Assembly: GCA_012845835.1 (NCBI GenBank)
Contig: JABAKD010000008.1
Location: 3,337,651 to 3,401,650 of the forward strand
Source: Undaria pinnatifida
Lineage: Eukaryota; Sar; Phaeophyceae; Laminariales; Alariaceae
Length of the DNA: 64,000 nt
Reading direction: 5' to 3'
Below the pieces are notes generated by a model. The model made no database searches, was not told the origin of the DNA, and saw only the letters and a list, made by a program, of their open reading frames with translations. The position numbers and the translations under genes were made by a program. Each line of letters begins with the position of its first letter. The first letter of the stretch is position 1. Positions 1 to 10,850 of the stretch are shown in pieces.

Positions 1-106
1 GCGTTGGACCCAGTTCGCTGATGCCCAAAACCAATTTCAAAGGAGGTGATGTGGTGGGCGAATGCTATAATGATGGGCGCTGCTACGATTACCTCGTCTC
101 TATATA
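1..106 (-). repeat. Inverted copy of a dispersed repeat also at 31.5 kb
   Basis: Bases about 1-75 match the reverse complement of about 31499-31573 with few changes. No protein is recognised. The segment directly precedes a family A repeat and runs off the left edge of the window, so its true end is unknown. Confidence 0.6.
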
Positions 107-487
107 TATTATAAAAAATGAAAATACACTCCAGCTGTGACATCGAATATTTTGTCGAAACTCATCTTTGCAAGCTGTGTGTGATACTCCGATCGCGCGT
201 ATTACGGGTTGTGTGTCCTCATTAAGGATATAGGTCGGCGACTCCCCTTGCAGCTACAGTGTTGCTATCAGGGTCAACAGGGTGATGTTAGGCAGTCTGT
301 GCGCGGAAACTATAAAACCCGTTTCTGAGGGGGACAAAATCTGACAGCTGTGGAAGGAATGCATCCGTTTATCAAGTGACTCCTGTAAGTCGAATAACCG
401 GTGAGGGGAGGGCGGAGTTTTAAAGGACGTGGAGGCCTGGTTTTGATCAAAAGGGAGCGGGGTTGGGGGGCGGGAGCGGGGGGGGAA
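107..487 (+). repeat. Family A dispersed G-rich repeat, copy 1
   Basis: This copy begins with TTATAAAAAATGAAAATACA, passes through a conserved block (CTCATTAAGGATATAGGTCG at about 221-240) and ends in a G-rich tract. The same order is seen at about 50667, 60951 and 61463 on the plus strand and 34088 on the minus strand. Small frames across it start and stop at different places in each copy, so it is probably non-coding. Its class is unknown. Confidence 0.75.
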
Positions 488-1503
488 CAGGGATTTTTTA
501 TTTATTTGTTTGTTTATTCATTTTTACTTTATTTATTTTATTTCTTAAGGGTGGAACTTTCACATGATATCTATTATATCACTACTACTGTCTTCATACC
601 CCCGATGTATACCAAAACCCGCCACTATTGTGAAACATGAAATATTAATAATAATAATAATAATAATAAGACCACCCCCAGGTAGAGAACACTTACGAGT
701 ACTTACGCACTTAACCACAAGTACCAACAACCCTGACCGAGCCGTCCATCCGCAAACCATCCACCATACATATGGTAGAGCAATATAGTGGAAACTACAG
801 AAATACATCTATATAAAATCATTATTTGATTCTTTGGTTTCAGGGATTTGGTCAGGAGTTTTTTTTGTCTCAGCCGAAGTATGCGATTCGCGAAACTGGA
901 ATTCTCGGTCGAATAGCTTCGTTCGAGCGTCGCCTTCGGGGGGCGGCTCCAACGCCCCTCGCCCTGCCGTGTCCGTTCCGCACATCGACGTGAACGCGGA
1001 CCGATGCCAAGCGAGACAAGCGAGAAGTTGCAAAAATACCGCATGTTGAGGAGGAATTTCGGAGATTTTGGTTGAATCTTAATGTCTGCAGCGCCTGGAT
1101 GATTTTTGAAATTGGCATCATTTCCAAACGGTACTTGATGATGTTTGGAATTTTGCGGTGGCATATATGTATACCTGGTATGTATAATTGTGATTTTTTT
1201 TTTCCTTTGGGCACATCTCTTCGTGCTCGCACCTTTGTCCCAAACGTCGGATGGGGTGGGCACAATTCGGCCGTCGGGCTCACGTTGCGAGAGGTTCGGG
1301 CGCGATCCGTGCAGTGTGTCGCGCGTGGCAAGCCTTTTAAACTTTTTTGGCCTTGGGCACACTTCAGGCGAATCCCCGAGTTTCCGCAACATCCCCGGGG
1401 ATTGGGTTTCTGCATCCCCTATCCCCGCGTACGTACGTAAGGTTTGGATGCAAACCGGGCTTTTCTCCTCGTAGAGGGTACACGTTTCATTCCCTCTTTT
1501 TGC
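488..1503. other. No recognisable gene; short (AAT)n microsatellite
   Basis: Several overlapping frames exist on both strands, but none resembles a family I know. An (AAT)n run lies at about 646-669. I see nothing else with firm support. Confidence 0.5.
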
Positions 1504-2675
1504 ACAGAGCACCACGCTACGATCCTGCCGCCCAGCAGCAGTCCAGCCCCCTAGCAGCAGCAGCCTGCAACTCTATGCGCGTGCTGCTGCTGTTGTAGTA
1601 GCTGATTCTTTGATCGGAGCGTGGCGTTTGTCACCCCACCATACCCCATATTTCTGGTGTGCTGCCGCTTCGGGCGCATCTCCATTGCATATCCATAGAC
1701 CGCGTCAATTTGGTCGGTAATACAAGATACGTTTAAATTTTAATTAATATACAAACCCATCCTTACATTTACGTCCAAAGAGGCAATATTTTCCCGTACT
1801 ACATACGTACCAGAGGGGTATTGTTTTGTGTCGGAGATTTTTCTCATGCCACAGATGACAGGTACCAAACATGAGGACGGCACAAAACGCTACGTGTACA
1901 ACCTTACCGCACAGCAGCAGTAGTGGGACACATCATGCACATGCGCGTGGCAAGTCCTCTCTATGCTGAGGCGAGTTGCTTTCGTCTTCACGAGGGGACG
2001 ATCTTAAATCGGACGACGATCAAAACAATCCAGCGTAATTTTTCTCGACTCTAAAAAGCAAACAGCAGTGGATTTAGGCGCTAATGGCACCACGCTACGA
2101 TCCAGCTGCCCAGCAGCGGTCCAGTCCCCTAGCATCAGCAGCCTGCAACCCTATGCGCGTGTGGCTGCTGTTGTAGAAGCTGATTGTTTGATCGGAGCGT
2201 GCCATTTGTCACCCCACCTGCCATTTGTCACCCCACCATACTCCATATTTCCGCTGTGCTGCCGCTTCGTGCGCATCTCCATTGCATGTCCATAGATCGC
2301 ATCAATTTTGGCGGTAATATAGGAACCTTTTAAATACTAGTTTATATAACACCCCACCTTTACATTTACGTCCAAATAGACTGTGTTTTTACGTACATAA
2401 CAGAAAGGCAATGTTGTGGGTCGGAGATTTTGCTCACACCACAGATGACAGGGACCAGACAAAATGAGGACAGCACAACGCTACGTGTACAACCTTGCCG
2501 CACAGCAGCAGCAGTAGGATACATCATGTACGTGCGCGTGGCGAGTCCTCGCTATGCTGAGGCGAGTTGCTTTCGTCTCCACGAGGGGACGATTTTGGAT
2601 CGGACGACGATCAAAACAATCCAGTGTATTTTTTCTTGAATCTAAAAAGCAAACAGCAGTGGATATAGGCGCTGA
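1504..2675. repeat. Direct tandem duplication, ~580-bp unit, two copies
   Basis: Unit one (about 1504-2085) and unit two (about 2086-2675) share the same landmarks in the same order. GCACCACGCTACGATCC lies at 1509 and 2087, and CTAAAAAGCAAACAGCAGTG lies near 2051 and 2642. The copies differ by scattered substitutions and small indels, so the event is old. No convincing frame is conserved between them. Confidence 0.8.
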
Positions 2676-3333
2676 TGCTCCATGAGAAAGGGTTTCTCTG
2701 TCTGAGCGACAATAGAAGCCGTACAGTTCCTCATTCCGCGCACTCTCTGCGACGAACTGGCGGTGAAGGGGGATGATTGTCCATCCTGGCGTGTATCACT
2801 CGTCGTTAAGTTCAATAACTGGCTCAACAAGACACGAAGAGTACCTTTTCTGAAATTGCTGATTTCCATACGAAACAACAGGAAACAAAAAAAACCCCAT
2901 CAAAACCACGATAGAAAGACGGCGCACGGAACAACTGCTGATTTGTACTTTTGCCGGTTGAAAATCCACCTATTCGTCCTTTTATTTTTACCACGCAAAT
3001 TTTACTGCATAAGAGTCGCCCGTATAAACAGTCCCCATCGTACGAGTACTGGCGCTGGACACGTACTGATGGGATTACCACTTATTTTCGGTTCTCCACC
3101 ATGACGGCGAGAGAGCGAACCGTACCCGGGAGGGCGCCTCCCCACACTGCGACTCTGCGGACAAGAACATAGTTTTCACTACCACCAGGTACATCTTATT
3201 TGCCCACGGACAGTCAGATGTTGGATGTTTGGGTTCGTTCTTGCGCCACTCCCTTAGGCACTTCCCGGAGGGGAACCTTGTACAACTTATTATTGTGTGG
3301 TTACAGATTGTGCACCAGGCGTTTAATTAATTG
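2676..3333. other. No recognisable feature
   Basis: Only short frames occur here. None shows a family motif or conserved duplication. Confidence 0.4.
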
Positions 3334-3589
3334 CACGTACGTGCAAGGATTTCAGATTTGCACGTAAGCTCAGTACTGCCCCTGCCGACCTCGAGAGCAG
3401 ACCTCGAGCCCCCCAAAGGGTTGGATTGGGGTTGGGGTTGGGGTTAGGGTTAGGGTTTGGGTTGGGTCTGGGGTCGGGTTGGTCTGGGCAGCGCAACCGT
3501 CGTTTTGTGCGGACCTGCACACACGGAGCCGCCATACATAAATCGCTATTGAATTTACGTGCAAATTAAAAAAACCTTGCACGTACGTG
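3334..3589. mobile_element. Miniature inverted-repeat element carrying telomere-like DNA
   Basis: The left end (3334-3367) and the reverse complement of the right end (3555-3589) share CACGTACGTGCAAGG, a short T-rich stretch and TTTGCACGTAA in the same order. That gives imperfect terminal inverted repeats of about 35 bp around a 256-bp body. The first bases form the palindrome TTGCACGTACGTGCAA. No open frame of note and no clear target-site duplication is visible. It could be a MITE or a foldback rearrangement. Confidence 0.6.
3421..3487 (+). repeat. Interstitial telomere-like tract
   Basis: The strand reads TTGGGG repeated, then TTAGGG twice, then TTTGGG and TTGGGTC variants. This is a degenerate mix of known eukaryotic telomere units. 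It lies inside the inverted-repeat element at 3334-3589, well away from any visible chromosome end. Confidence 0.75.
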
Positions 3590-4218
3590 ATATTTCACGG
3601 GAGCCCCAAATTTTATGGCAGGAACGAGGGTGTACCATACATTTTCCACACAAGAAATAAGTGGAAAAATAATCGTTCCTCCTGTTAGAGATATCTAAAA
3701 CTCCGCGCACGCTGATATTTAGGCATTTGGCGCTTTATTCTATATCACGATATTTGTGTGGGCACTTTGTGCTGCCTAACACTGAATATTGCGTTTTCTC
3801 CACACTCGAGTCATCAAGGGCCCAAGACTCGAGACGAGACGAATCAAGGTCATTTGCACCATCCCGTCCGAGACCCAGAACAGCGTAGCGCACCAGCTGC
3901 CAGGGGTGTGAGACGAGGCATGCACGGCATGGGCCAGATAACGTTGCCTGCAACAACTGCCCGCCACAGTATAAACGCGCGGAAGCCGCGATGGGTCATG
4001 CTTTGAGTTTTGCTTTACGTGGTTACTGCTGTTGGGGTAGCTTGGGGATAGACACAATTCACAATCTAAAAGCGCTCGATGCCGAGGAATGAACGCAGGC
4101 AAGGGGGTTGACACAACAAAGGAATAACTGACTGCTGTGCTCCAGCTAGCTACAGTATACTGTTGTGGAGTGCCCTCATCAACTGAACCCAAGCAACAGA
4201 CACACATCTTGCCCGGGC
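3590..4218. other. No recognisable feature
   Basis: Overlapping short frames only. Nothing shows coding conservation or repeat structure beyond a partial repeat of CCTTGCACGTACGTG at the left edge. Confidence 0.4.
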
Positions 4219-4664
4219 TCGAAAGCAGGGGCGCCGGTCTGTCAAAGGGCTAATCCAGCTGTCGCGGTCGTTCGTTATTCATGGTGCCGCGGTGGAGGCT
4301 TCATACGTGCAGCGGTTGGTTGTGTGTGTGCTGTTGGGCAGTCATGTGCTGTGTGCGTGCTGGCCATGTGGCTGCAGGTGGGTCTCTCCCAGGCACGAAC
4401 AACAAGTAAACCGCATCTTTCCTCCAAAAAAAAACACAAAATATCGCAAAGGTGGGAATTCCCACCTACGCGATATTTTGGTATGTGCGGACCACGTATT
4501 GCGAGAAAATTCCAACATCCCGGGGTCGTCTAAAACTCCAGACGCACATAGTTCGACTCTACACGACCAATATCGCGATATTTCCGAGTTGCGCCACGCA
4601 AAGGTCGTAGTAAAAGTCGACAGTATCCACGGAAGAAACCAGCGGGTGGCATGCATTCGTCCCG
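4219..4664 (+). repeat. Dispersed module D, copy 1
   Basis: This ~446-bp block is repeated at about 5776-6223 with high identity. It starts near TCGAAAGCAGG and ends near ATGCATTCGTCC. It contains a 42-bp near-perfect palindrome (4438-4479) and a separate perfect 14-bp palindrome AATATCGCGATATT. Frames across it do not resemble known proteins. Confidence 0.85.
4438..4479. promoter_or_regulatory. 42-bp near-perfect palindrome in module D
   Basis: The arms run AAAATATCGC then AGGTGGGAA, and TTCCCACCT then GCGATATTTT. The centre is GGGAATTCCC, and only the CAA/TAC step beside the arms is imperfect. It could extrude as a cruciform. Its function is unknown. Confidence 0.7.
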
Positions 4665-5775
4665 TATCGCATCGTACGCGTTTGGTGTTTTCTTTCTCCG
4701 AGAAGACTCTTTGGAGGATAGCGTGCTTAGTTGTTGCTGTGCTCCCTGACTCCGTTGCTGTAATCGTTTGCCGGCCATCATGTGAAAACGGTCGTGTTGG
4801 TACGCAGCTGACGAAAATATGTTTGTGTTGCTTCGTACTTGACGTGCTCCTTGCTGCCGATTGCTGATTGATCATCTCTTCTACAAGTAGTGATTTTTTT
4901 TTTTTGGCACACTTCTACTTTCCAGCTTCTGGACATACAAGCCGTGATCACAGGTGTCGTCCTTCCCCCCCCCCCCGGTTATTGCCTTCATTTTATTTTA
5001 GCGCATATGTGGTTCAGCATCCACTGATCGTCAATTTTTCATTGAGTGTTGCTAACTCACGCTCTGGCGCTTTCCGCAAGTCAATTAGTGCACAAGAAAA
5101 AGCCCCGCGAAAACTTATACTCCAGTACATCGAATACTAACTCGGGGGGATTCGAACTGACGAAATTGACCTATATCAGGCTCGAGAATAACCTGATACG
5201 CCACCGGGGCAGTGAGTGGTGTATGGCCGATCGCCCCGGTGGTCTCGTGGGGTTACACTATTAATACTATGAATATCGTTGATCCTTGAGTTAAACAACC
5301 ACCGCGTTGTGAGCTTTGTTGACTTTGTTTATTTGCAGAAATAAACGAGAAAAAAAGTATCAACTAACTGCTGAAATCGCCAAGCAGCGTGGGTAGGTAC
5401 AATTCGACAAGAAAATGCTTAATTCTTCTCGCGATAAAAGTGAGGGCATGCACCGTAGTGGGGATGGGGGAGGGGAGTACGCTTCATGACCCCGGATATG
5501 AGTTGTACTACTGGGAGGGCGAGAGTAGTGCGAGGATCACAATAAATGGGATGGGACAAAGAAAATAAGTGAAGTGTATTACTGCTGCTGCTGTAATAAT
5601 ATGATACCCAAGCAAGTTGCACCGATCGACTCGATCTGGACCGACTGCTGTATATTATGCAGTTGGTCCATGTACAACTTCTCTGATCACAGGCCAGTAT
5701 GAGATGATAGTGACTTCATTGAACTTGCTGAACTTCTTAGTGAGTGGTGGTTTCCTCTATCCACGAACGAGCCGA
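4665..5775. other. Unassigned spacer with a 10-bp inverted repeat and tRNA-like boxes
   Basis: CCACCGGGGC at 5201-5210 is inverted as GCCCCGGTGG at 5233-5242. On the minus strand about 5145-5210 carries A-box-like TGGCGTATCAGGTTA and B-box-like AGTTCGAATCC about 45 bases apart. The acceptor and T stems do not pair, so it is not a working tRNA gene. It may be a decayed tRNA-derived promoter. Confidence 0.35.
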
Positions 5776-6223
5776 TCGAAAGCAGGGACGCCGGTCTGTC
5801 AAAGGGCTAATCCAGCTGTCGCGGTCGTTCGTTATTCATGGTGCCGCGCTGTAGGCTTCATACGTACAGCGGTTGGTTGTGTGTGTGCTGTTGGGCAGTC
5901 ATGTGCTGTGTGCGTGCTGGCCATGTGGCTGCAGGTTGATCTCTCCCAGGCACGAACAACAAGTAAACCGCATCTTTCCTCCGAAAAAAAACACAAAATA
6001 TCGCGAAGGTGGGAATTCCCACCTACGCGATATTTTGGTATGTGCGGACTATGTATGGCGAAAATTTCCCAACATCCCGGGGTCGTCTAAAACTCCACAC
6101 GCACATAATTCGGCTCTAAACGACCAATATCGCGATATTTCCGAGTTGCGCCACGCAAAGGTCGTAGTAAAAGTCGACAGTATCCACGGAAGAAACCAGT
6201 GGGTGGCATGCATTCGTCCGTAT
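5776..6223 (+). repeat. Dispersed module D, copy 2
   Basis: Direct repeat of 4219-4664, with the same internal order and the same 42-bp palindrome at 5995-6036. The palindrome is slightly more perfect here, with one unpaired base per arm. About 1.1 kb of unrelated sequence separates the copies, which suggests transposition or segmental duplication rather than slippage. Confidence 0.85.
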
Positions 6224-6280
6224 GAAGATGTGCCATTAACATATAGATAGAAGTATGAAGTTGTTTTGGGGCCTACCTTC

Positions 6281-6392
6281 CACAGAGTCGGGGGCTGTTA
6301 GTGATAATGGTACGATTTCATACCGGTCTAGGATTACACAGAGTCGGGGGCTGTTAGTGATAATGGTACGATTTCATACCGGTCTAGGATTA
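6281..6392 (+). repeat. Perfect 56-bp tandem duplication
   Basis: The unit starting CACAGAGTCGGGGGCTG occurs twice head to tail (6281-6336 and 6337-6392) with no difference that I can see. The identity implies a recent event. It lies just upstream of the truncated transposase frame. Confidence 0.9.
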
Positions 6393-6515
6393 TTTTGTTT
6401 GTCTTGTGTGAGGCTCGATTATCCCTCTTCTCCCGTTTAACGGGCATTTTCTCTGGTGTAAGTTCTCTACGTTGAAAGTACCAATTGGATCGTGGGCATT
6501 CTATATCCCCTATAG

Positions 6516-7376
6516 GGCTCCTCTCTAGGTGCGTTGATCGTACATCGAGCACTCGAGCGACGCCTAACGCCAGCTTTCAAAGCCGCTTTTGGGGACAAGA
6601 AAATGATCCTTGTCCTCGACAACGCCTCTCACCACCATGGGTATGACTCTGAGGTCGGGGTGCCTGAGACGAACACCAAGATGCATAACACGGTTCTGTT
6701 GCGCAAGTATGGGGCGGGGAGAATCACTGTGCAGCGCGAAGAATCCGACGGTAAAGGTGGTAAGAAGGTTGTGACCCGCAACTTCGAGGTACCAGAGTCT
6801 GGATCGTTCCCAAACTCGAACTCTAAATCTGGCAACGGTGTTACGGTAGCAGAGTTGGCGTTGGCCACTCCGGCATTCTTTCAGCTTCGGTACCCCGAAA
6901 AGCTGATGGAGAAGGTAGAGTCGTTCATGCACGGGCACATTTGGCAGTTGATCTGGACCCCGCCATACATGCCGACCTTTCAGCCCATTGAGCTGTTCTG
7001 GCAGCACGGCAAGCATTATGTCGGTTTTAATTTCGAGACGAAGCGCAAAAACATGGCGCAGGTCTGGGAACAGGTCCGAAAGGGTTGGTATGGAGACAGC
7101 ACGTGGGGAGGGCAGAAGGGGGGTTGGAAAACGGCAAACTGTAGCAAGTTGGTTGAACACGCAATCAAGGAGATGGATAGGTGGGTCAAGAACGACGCTG
7201 AACTGAGCGGCAGCATGCGCGCCCTTGTGGTTCCCGAGTCGTACTTGGGTTGCGCCCCTGGATACAAGGGGGTTGTCAACGATGATGGGGTTGAGGCCGA
7301 GGAGGCGCTTGAGCTATCAGGAGAGTTTTTGGAGTTTATGGGCGATGGGAACGCGGACGAGGATGCGCTCGTTTGA
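6516..7376 (+). pseudogene. Tc1/mariner-like DDE transposase, 5'-truncated
   Basis: The frame is open from 6516 to the TGA at 7374-7376, about 280 codons counted from the TTG at 6534. The first in-frame ATG is at 6603. It shows the strand motif ILVLDNASHH (aspartate codon at 6618) and WTPPYMPTFQPIELFW (glutamate codon at 6990). These match the second aspartate and the glutamate of the DDE endonuclease domain that cuts and joins transposon DNA. The spacing is long because of an insertion after the HHG motif. The helix-turn-helix region and first catalytic aspartate are not found upstream in any frame, where stops occur by 6513. Either the 5' half was lost or it lies beyond an intron. I see no terminal inverted repeats. 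The base composition is GC-richer than the flanks. Confidence 0.8.
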
Positions 7377-7584
7377 TGCGCATTCCGGTTGGCTTGCTTT
7401 ATTGGTCCTGGCGTATGCTCTACATGTATGTGGCGTAATCAGCATTTGAGACAATCAGCTATGCTTCTTGTTTTTGTGGCGTGACTGCGGTATTTTCGCG
7501 GTAATTTACGGCTGTGGTTAGTCGAAAACAAACAAGAATTGGCTGAGCAACAGCAAAAACTGAACGAAAGATGAGCGATGACGC

Positions 7585-8000
7585 AGATCTAAGGATAAGA
7601 CGCGCACGTTGCAGGCCTTGTGGTATTATATATCAATCCTCAACCGTTTACCGTTTCTGTTTTTTCCAAGTCGCCACGCGAACCATGCGGTCAGTTTGAG
7701 CTGTTATTTGTGAAGAACAGCAAAAAATCGGATGACCTGAAGAAAAATGGAAAAAATGCCTCCTGCCGCCAGGCTAAGGATAAGACGCGCACATTGGGAA
7801 TTGTATGTTTTATGGCATACACAGTTAACAACTTACTGTTTTTTCATTTTTTTTCCCCCCCATCCCCGCGTAGTCCTTCCGGTCATTTGAAGCCATCGTG
7901 TAAAAGATACAATAGCTGTCGCTAAAACGAGCGACAGCTGATAGATGTAACTGTCGTCAGACGTGTGCGTCCACGGGCCATAGTGTCTGCTGTCGCCCTT
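7585..8000. repeat. Diverged repeat with 'AAGGATAAGACGCGCAC' landmarks
   Basis: AAGGATAAGACGCGCACNTTG occurs near 7590 and 7774, and both lie close to GCGGTCAGTTTGA or GGTCATTTGAAG blocks. Related landmarks recur at about 8655-8995. The unit is roughly 190 bp and strongly decayed. No gene is seen. Confidence 0.5.
7914..7939. terminator. Perfect 10-bp stem-loop
   Basis: AGCTGTCGCT, loop AAAACG, AGCGACAGCT. It looks like a hairpin terminator but has no T run and no gene before it. In this eukaryotic setting it is simply a hairpin of unknown role. Confidence 0.4.
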
Positions 8001-8149
8001 CTGGCGTTGGCGCACGGACCGAGTTTGGGTCAATCGCCCCCAACGGACGTCTCTCCATGATGACCTACTCTCACCACGAGACAGCAGTAGATACACTCAG
8101 CGGACACACCCCTAGCGGGCACACACTCTCCATGCCCGCTCTCCGCTGG

Positions 8150-8460
8150 CCACTATTGTCGCCCGCTGCGCCCGTTGTCTGTGTGCTGCCCGCTGTGTGA
8201 GCGCTGTGTGCCGGCTGTGTGAGCGGTGTGTGCTGCTGTTTTTGCCCGTGTGGTCTGCTGTGTGTGTCGATAGAAGACACGCACGTGCACACTATCGGCC
8301 ACTACGCCCGTTGTCTGTGTGCTGCCCCCTGTGTGAGCGCTGTCGCCCGCTGCGCCCGTTGTTTGTGTGCTGCCCGGTGTGTGAGCGCTGTGTGCCGGCT
8401 GTGTGAGCGGTGTGTGCTGCTGTTTTTTGCCCGTGTGGTCTGCTTTGTGTGTTTTGTTGC
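8150..8460. repeat. Minisatellite of TGTGTGAGCGCTGT-type units
   Basis: A block around 8160-8270 is repeated at about 8302-8452, with inner repeats of GTGTGCTGCCCGNTGTGTGAG type. The long minus-strand frame here (8153-8533) is a by-product: its protein is low-complexity H, T, Q and G repeats. No gene is called. Confidence 0.75.
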
Positions 8461-8654
8461 TCCGTGGTGGTCTGCTCCACCTGCAGTCTAAAATCGAATG
8501 ATCCCACACAAAATCAAGTTTAGTCGAAGACACGCACGCAAACTATTTTTGTTTCATGGGAGCCTATATTGCGAGGCCCAGATGTAGATTAGAAACTCGC
8601 TTCGCTCGAATAAAACAGAGCTATATTGGCCGATCTAGGGCACAGTATGGACTA

Positions 8655-8995
8655 AATTTCCTCTTGGCACCAGGCTAAGGTTAACCTCGGGAAATATACA
8701 AATGTTACCAAACCTCAACACCAACGACATATTTTTCAATTTTGTGTTTTTTATCGACACCCCCTGGCTTATGCGGTCAGTTCAACATCTCATATATGGC
8801 CAAATACGAATAATTGATGGAGAAATCGCCTGCTGACGAGGCTTACCCTCGGCGGGGCGGGGTTAAGGTTAACTGCCAAAATCATAGTAAAAACACGATA
8901 ACTTAGTCAATGTTTTTTTTTTTGTCAAAATTCGTTTTGCATCGTGACCCAGGTACGTATGCGGTCCATGTAAGCCACCGTGTGCGCATTTTGTA
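8655..8995. repeat. Diverged copies of the ~190-bp repeat from 7.6 kb
   Basis: AGGCTAAGGTTAAC at about 8665 and GGTTAAGGTTAAC at about 8865 are each followed by a T-rich stretch and then a TATGCGGTC block. This is the same order as at 7.6-7.9 kb but much diverged. Confidence 0.45.
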
Positions 8996-8999
8996 CAAT

Positions 9000-9938
9000 T
9001 TCCGAGGAAGTTGTGACGAGGTTCTACTAATTATGAGCCTCCGTATTAATAGTAATCGCTAACTTTTGATTACCGCAATACCATTGATAGCAATCGCGAA
9101 GGGCCCATATTATTGAAGAGCATGTAAAATCGTAATTCGTTTTGTTTTCAAGAAGCAAATTTAAATTCATCAAAAAACCCCTAAAAATACAACTCTGCTT
9201 CTTACCATGGAACGGCGTAGTGTGTTATAGAATTAAAAAACGCAAAATGGTCAATGAACACCCGTGGGCAACGACCGAGGCGATCTATGGCTTGCGTCTT
9301 CACCGGAGCGCCGCGGCTGGCGGCAGATTGCTTATGCCGGCAGTGGCTTGGAGCCTACGGCTATTGGCGTCTCTTGGGTGGGCTGGCGCAGCCCCATCGC
9401 CCCTCACGGGCAGCAGCGGCGGGATCATCGCGGTAGAACTTCTGGGCGAAGTCGTGATTTGGTGATTGGTCGTGTTGCGTTCGAGGTGCGGGGCGACGAA
9501 AACTTGGGTTTGCGACGGTTTCAATTTTCAAGGCGTCGCAGGAGGTCTAGTCTTCGCTAAGGGCCTTCGGAGATCGCCCTGCGGCTGCTCCGTTCATCCT
9601 ACCTCTCGCAATGGTGGCGAATCGCCTCTCAATCAGCCGACGGCACGGCACCTATTCCCGTGGCCGGCTTCGGTTACATTGAACACGCCAAGTCAAAGTG
9701 CACAAACTCTCCAAATTGAATCCAATTTTCGATGAAGTTCGACGAAAAAAGCGTGTTATTATTCTTCGTTAACTAGATATTTCGTCAAAATTGTGAAATT
9801 CCTACTCGGTGATTCATTTTTGACCAATCAAATGCAAATTGAATTCGATTCTAAAAACAAAAATCGAATTACCATTGTTCATGCTCTTCGACAATACGGG
9901 CCCTAACCTTTATTGGTGGTCGAATTGTATATATGCAG
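9000..9938. other. Unrecognised GC-rich island between 9250 and 9700
   Basis: The sequence becomes GC-rich for about 450 bases. Overlapping frames of 60-107 codons exist in all three plus frames, and none resembles a family I know. It may be a decayed coding region or a GC-rich 5' region of the exon that follows. Confidence 0.3.
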
Positions 9939-10084
9939 ATGAATCTGGACGATCTGGAGAAGCAGTGGGAAGATGGGGACGACGAAGAGGAGCTGAAGAC
10001 AGAGGACCAGGCGAAGTTTGAGAGACTCGAGAAACGGCGAAAAATAGCGGAGGCGTCTACCGGAAAATTCGACCCTAGGCAAGC
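9939..10084 (+). CDS. Candidate internal exon, MESD-like acidic helical segment
   Basis: A polypyrimidine-poor but clear acceptor, TATATATGCAG, ends at 9938. A GT follows at 10085. Between them one frame is open and reads MNLDDLEKQWEDGDDEEEL, then a basic/acidic stretch ending KFDPR. The composition (charged, helical, W in an LEKQWE context, DPR end) resembles the N-terminal part of MESD, an ER chaperone for LDL-receptor-family proteins, just before its folded domain. That is a resemblance from memory, not an alignment. No following exon was identified. Alternatives are another acidic coiled-coil protein or a chance frame. Confidence 0.4.
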
Positions 10085-10179
10085 GTGTATGTGTATTCTT
10101 AAGTCAAAGCGTGCACATTTCGGACAGATCGTAATAATAGATAATTTAGACCATTTTATCATCATCTAGATATTTCGGG

Positions 10180-10420
10180 TAAGAGATACACCTGATTGAC
10201 ACTCTCTGCACAATCTAGATCACGATTTGTAAGATCTGCGCGATCTAGATCATGTTAGCCGGGTGGGATATGTATGACAATGGCTCTTGCACACATGTTT
10301 TCCGGGTTGGACCTGCATGATAAGGCTCTTCCACAACATCTCCTGACGGCTATTGTCGGATCCATTCAACAGACGCTCTAGATTATGACTTGTCCCACTT
10401 GTGAAAACTTGCACACGAGA
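10180..10420. repeat. Decayed repeat rich in TCTAGATC motifs
   Basis: Shares CTAGATCACGAT, GATCTGCGCGATCTAG and CCGGGTTGGACCTGCATGA-like blocks with about 16420-16600 and, weakly, 19480-19530. No coding content is seen. Confidence 0.45.
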
Positions 10421-10614
10421 TAACAGTTAGAGGCACTACTGTGTACCTTCCTTTTGAACTGTACGCAACGGGATTGTGCGTCGGGTTTGCAGTCTCATTA
10501 ATTCTTCAAGTCAGCTTTTGGAGCTCCTCGAAGTCAGGAACAGGGAGCCTCAGTGAAAGATAAGGTGCATCCCCCCATTGTCGCAGCATTCGTCACCTGC
10601 ATAACAAAGTGGCT

Positions 10615-10850
10615 TAAGGCTCGTTCAGAAGAAGGAAAAAACTATAAAAAAAAACACGATTGCTGACCAAAACAAATAATGATTCCCTCCTGACATTTTT
10701 TTTTTGAAAGTCCTGAAATGTCACGCTTGAACAAAACAAAGTGACTTGAAAAAAAAATCCATCCCTGACATGATTTTTTCATGTGTTTTCTTTTCCACAA
10801 CATTCAAAATAGAAATCCTGACATTTTGACATTTTGTGTGTCCGTTAGGG
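10615..10850. repeat. Decayed family C miniature element
   Basis: Contains several TCCTGACATTTT and CACGATT-type motifs like those inside the element at 19955-20202. It ends near a TCCGTTAGGGG remnant of the terminal inverted repeat. It is too decayed to define exact ends. Confidence 0.4.

Noticed and set aside
3323-3582. Two minus-strand frames with PNPNPN repeats
   Set aside because: They are translations of the telomere-like GGGTTG tract and have no other coding sign.
5145-5210. tRNA gene on the minus strand
   Set aside because: A- and B-box-like motifs are present, but acceptor, D and T stems do not pair.
6564-7160. 198-codon minus-strand frame
   Set aside because: It is antisense to the transposase domain, which has recognisable motifs on the plus strand.
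7914-7939. Bacterial-type intrinsic terminator
   Set aside because: A perfect stem but no T run, no upstream gene and a eukaryotic setting; kept only as a hairpin.
8153-8533. 126-codon minus-strand frame rich in HTQSG
   Set aside because: It follows the minisatellite period; low complexity, no conserved start or family.
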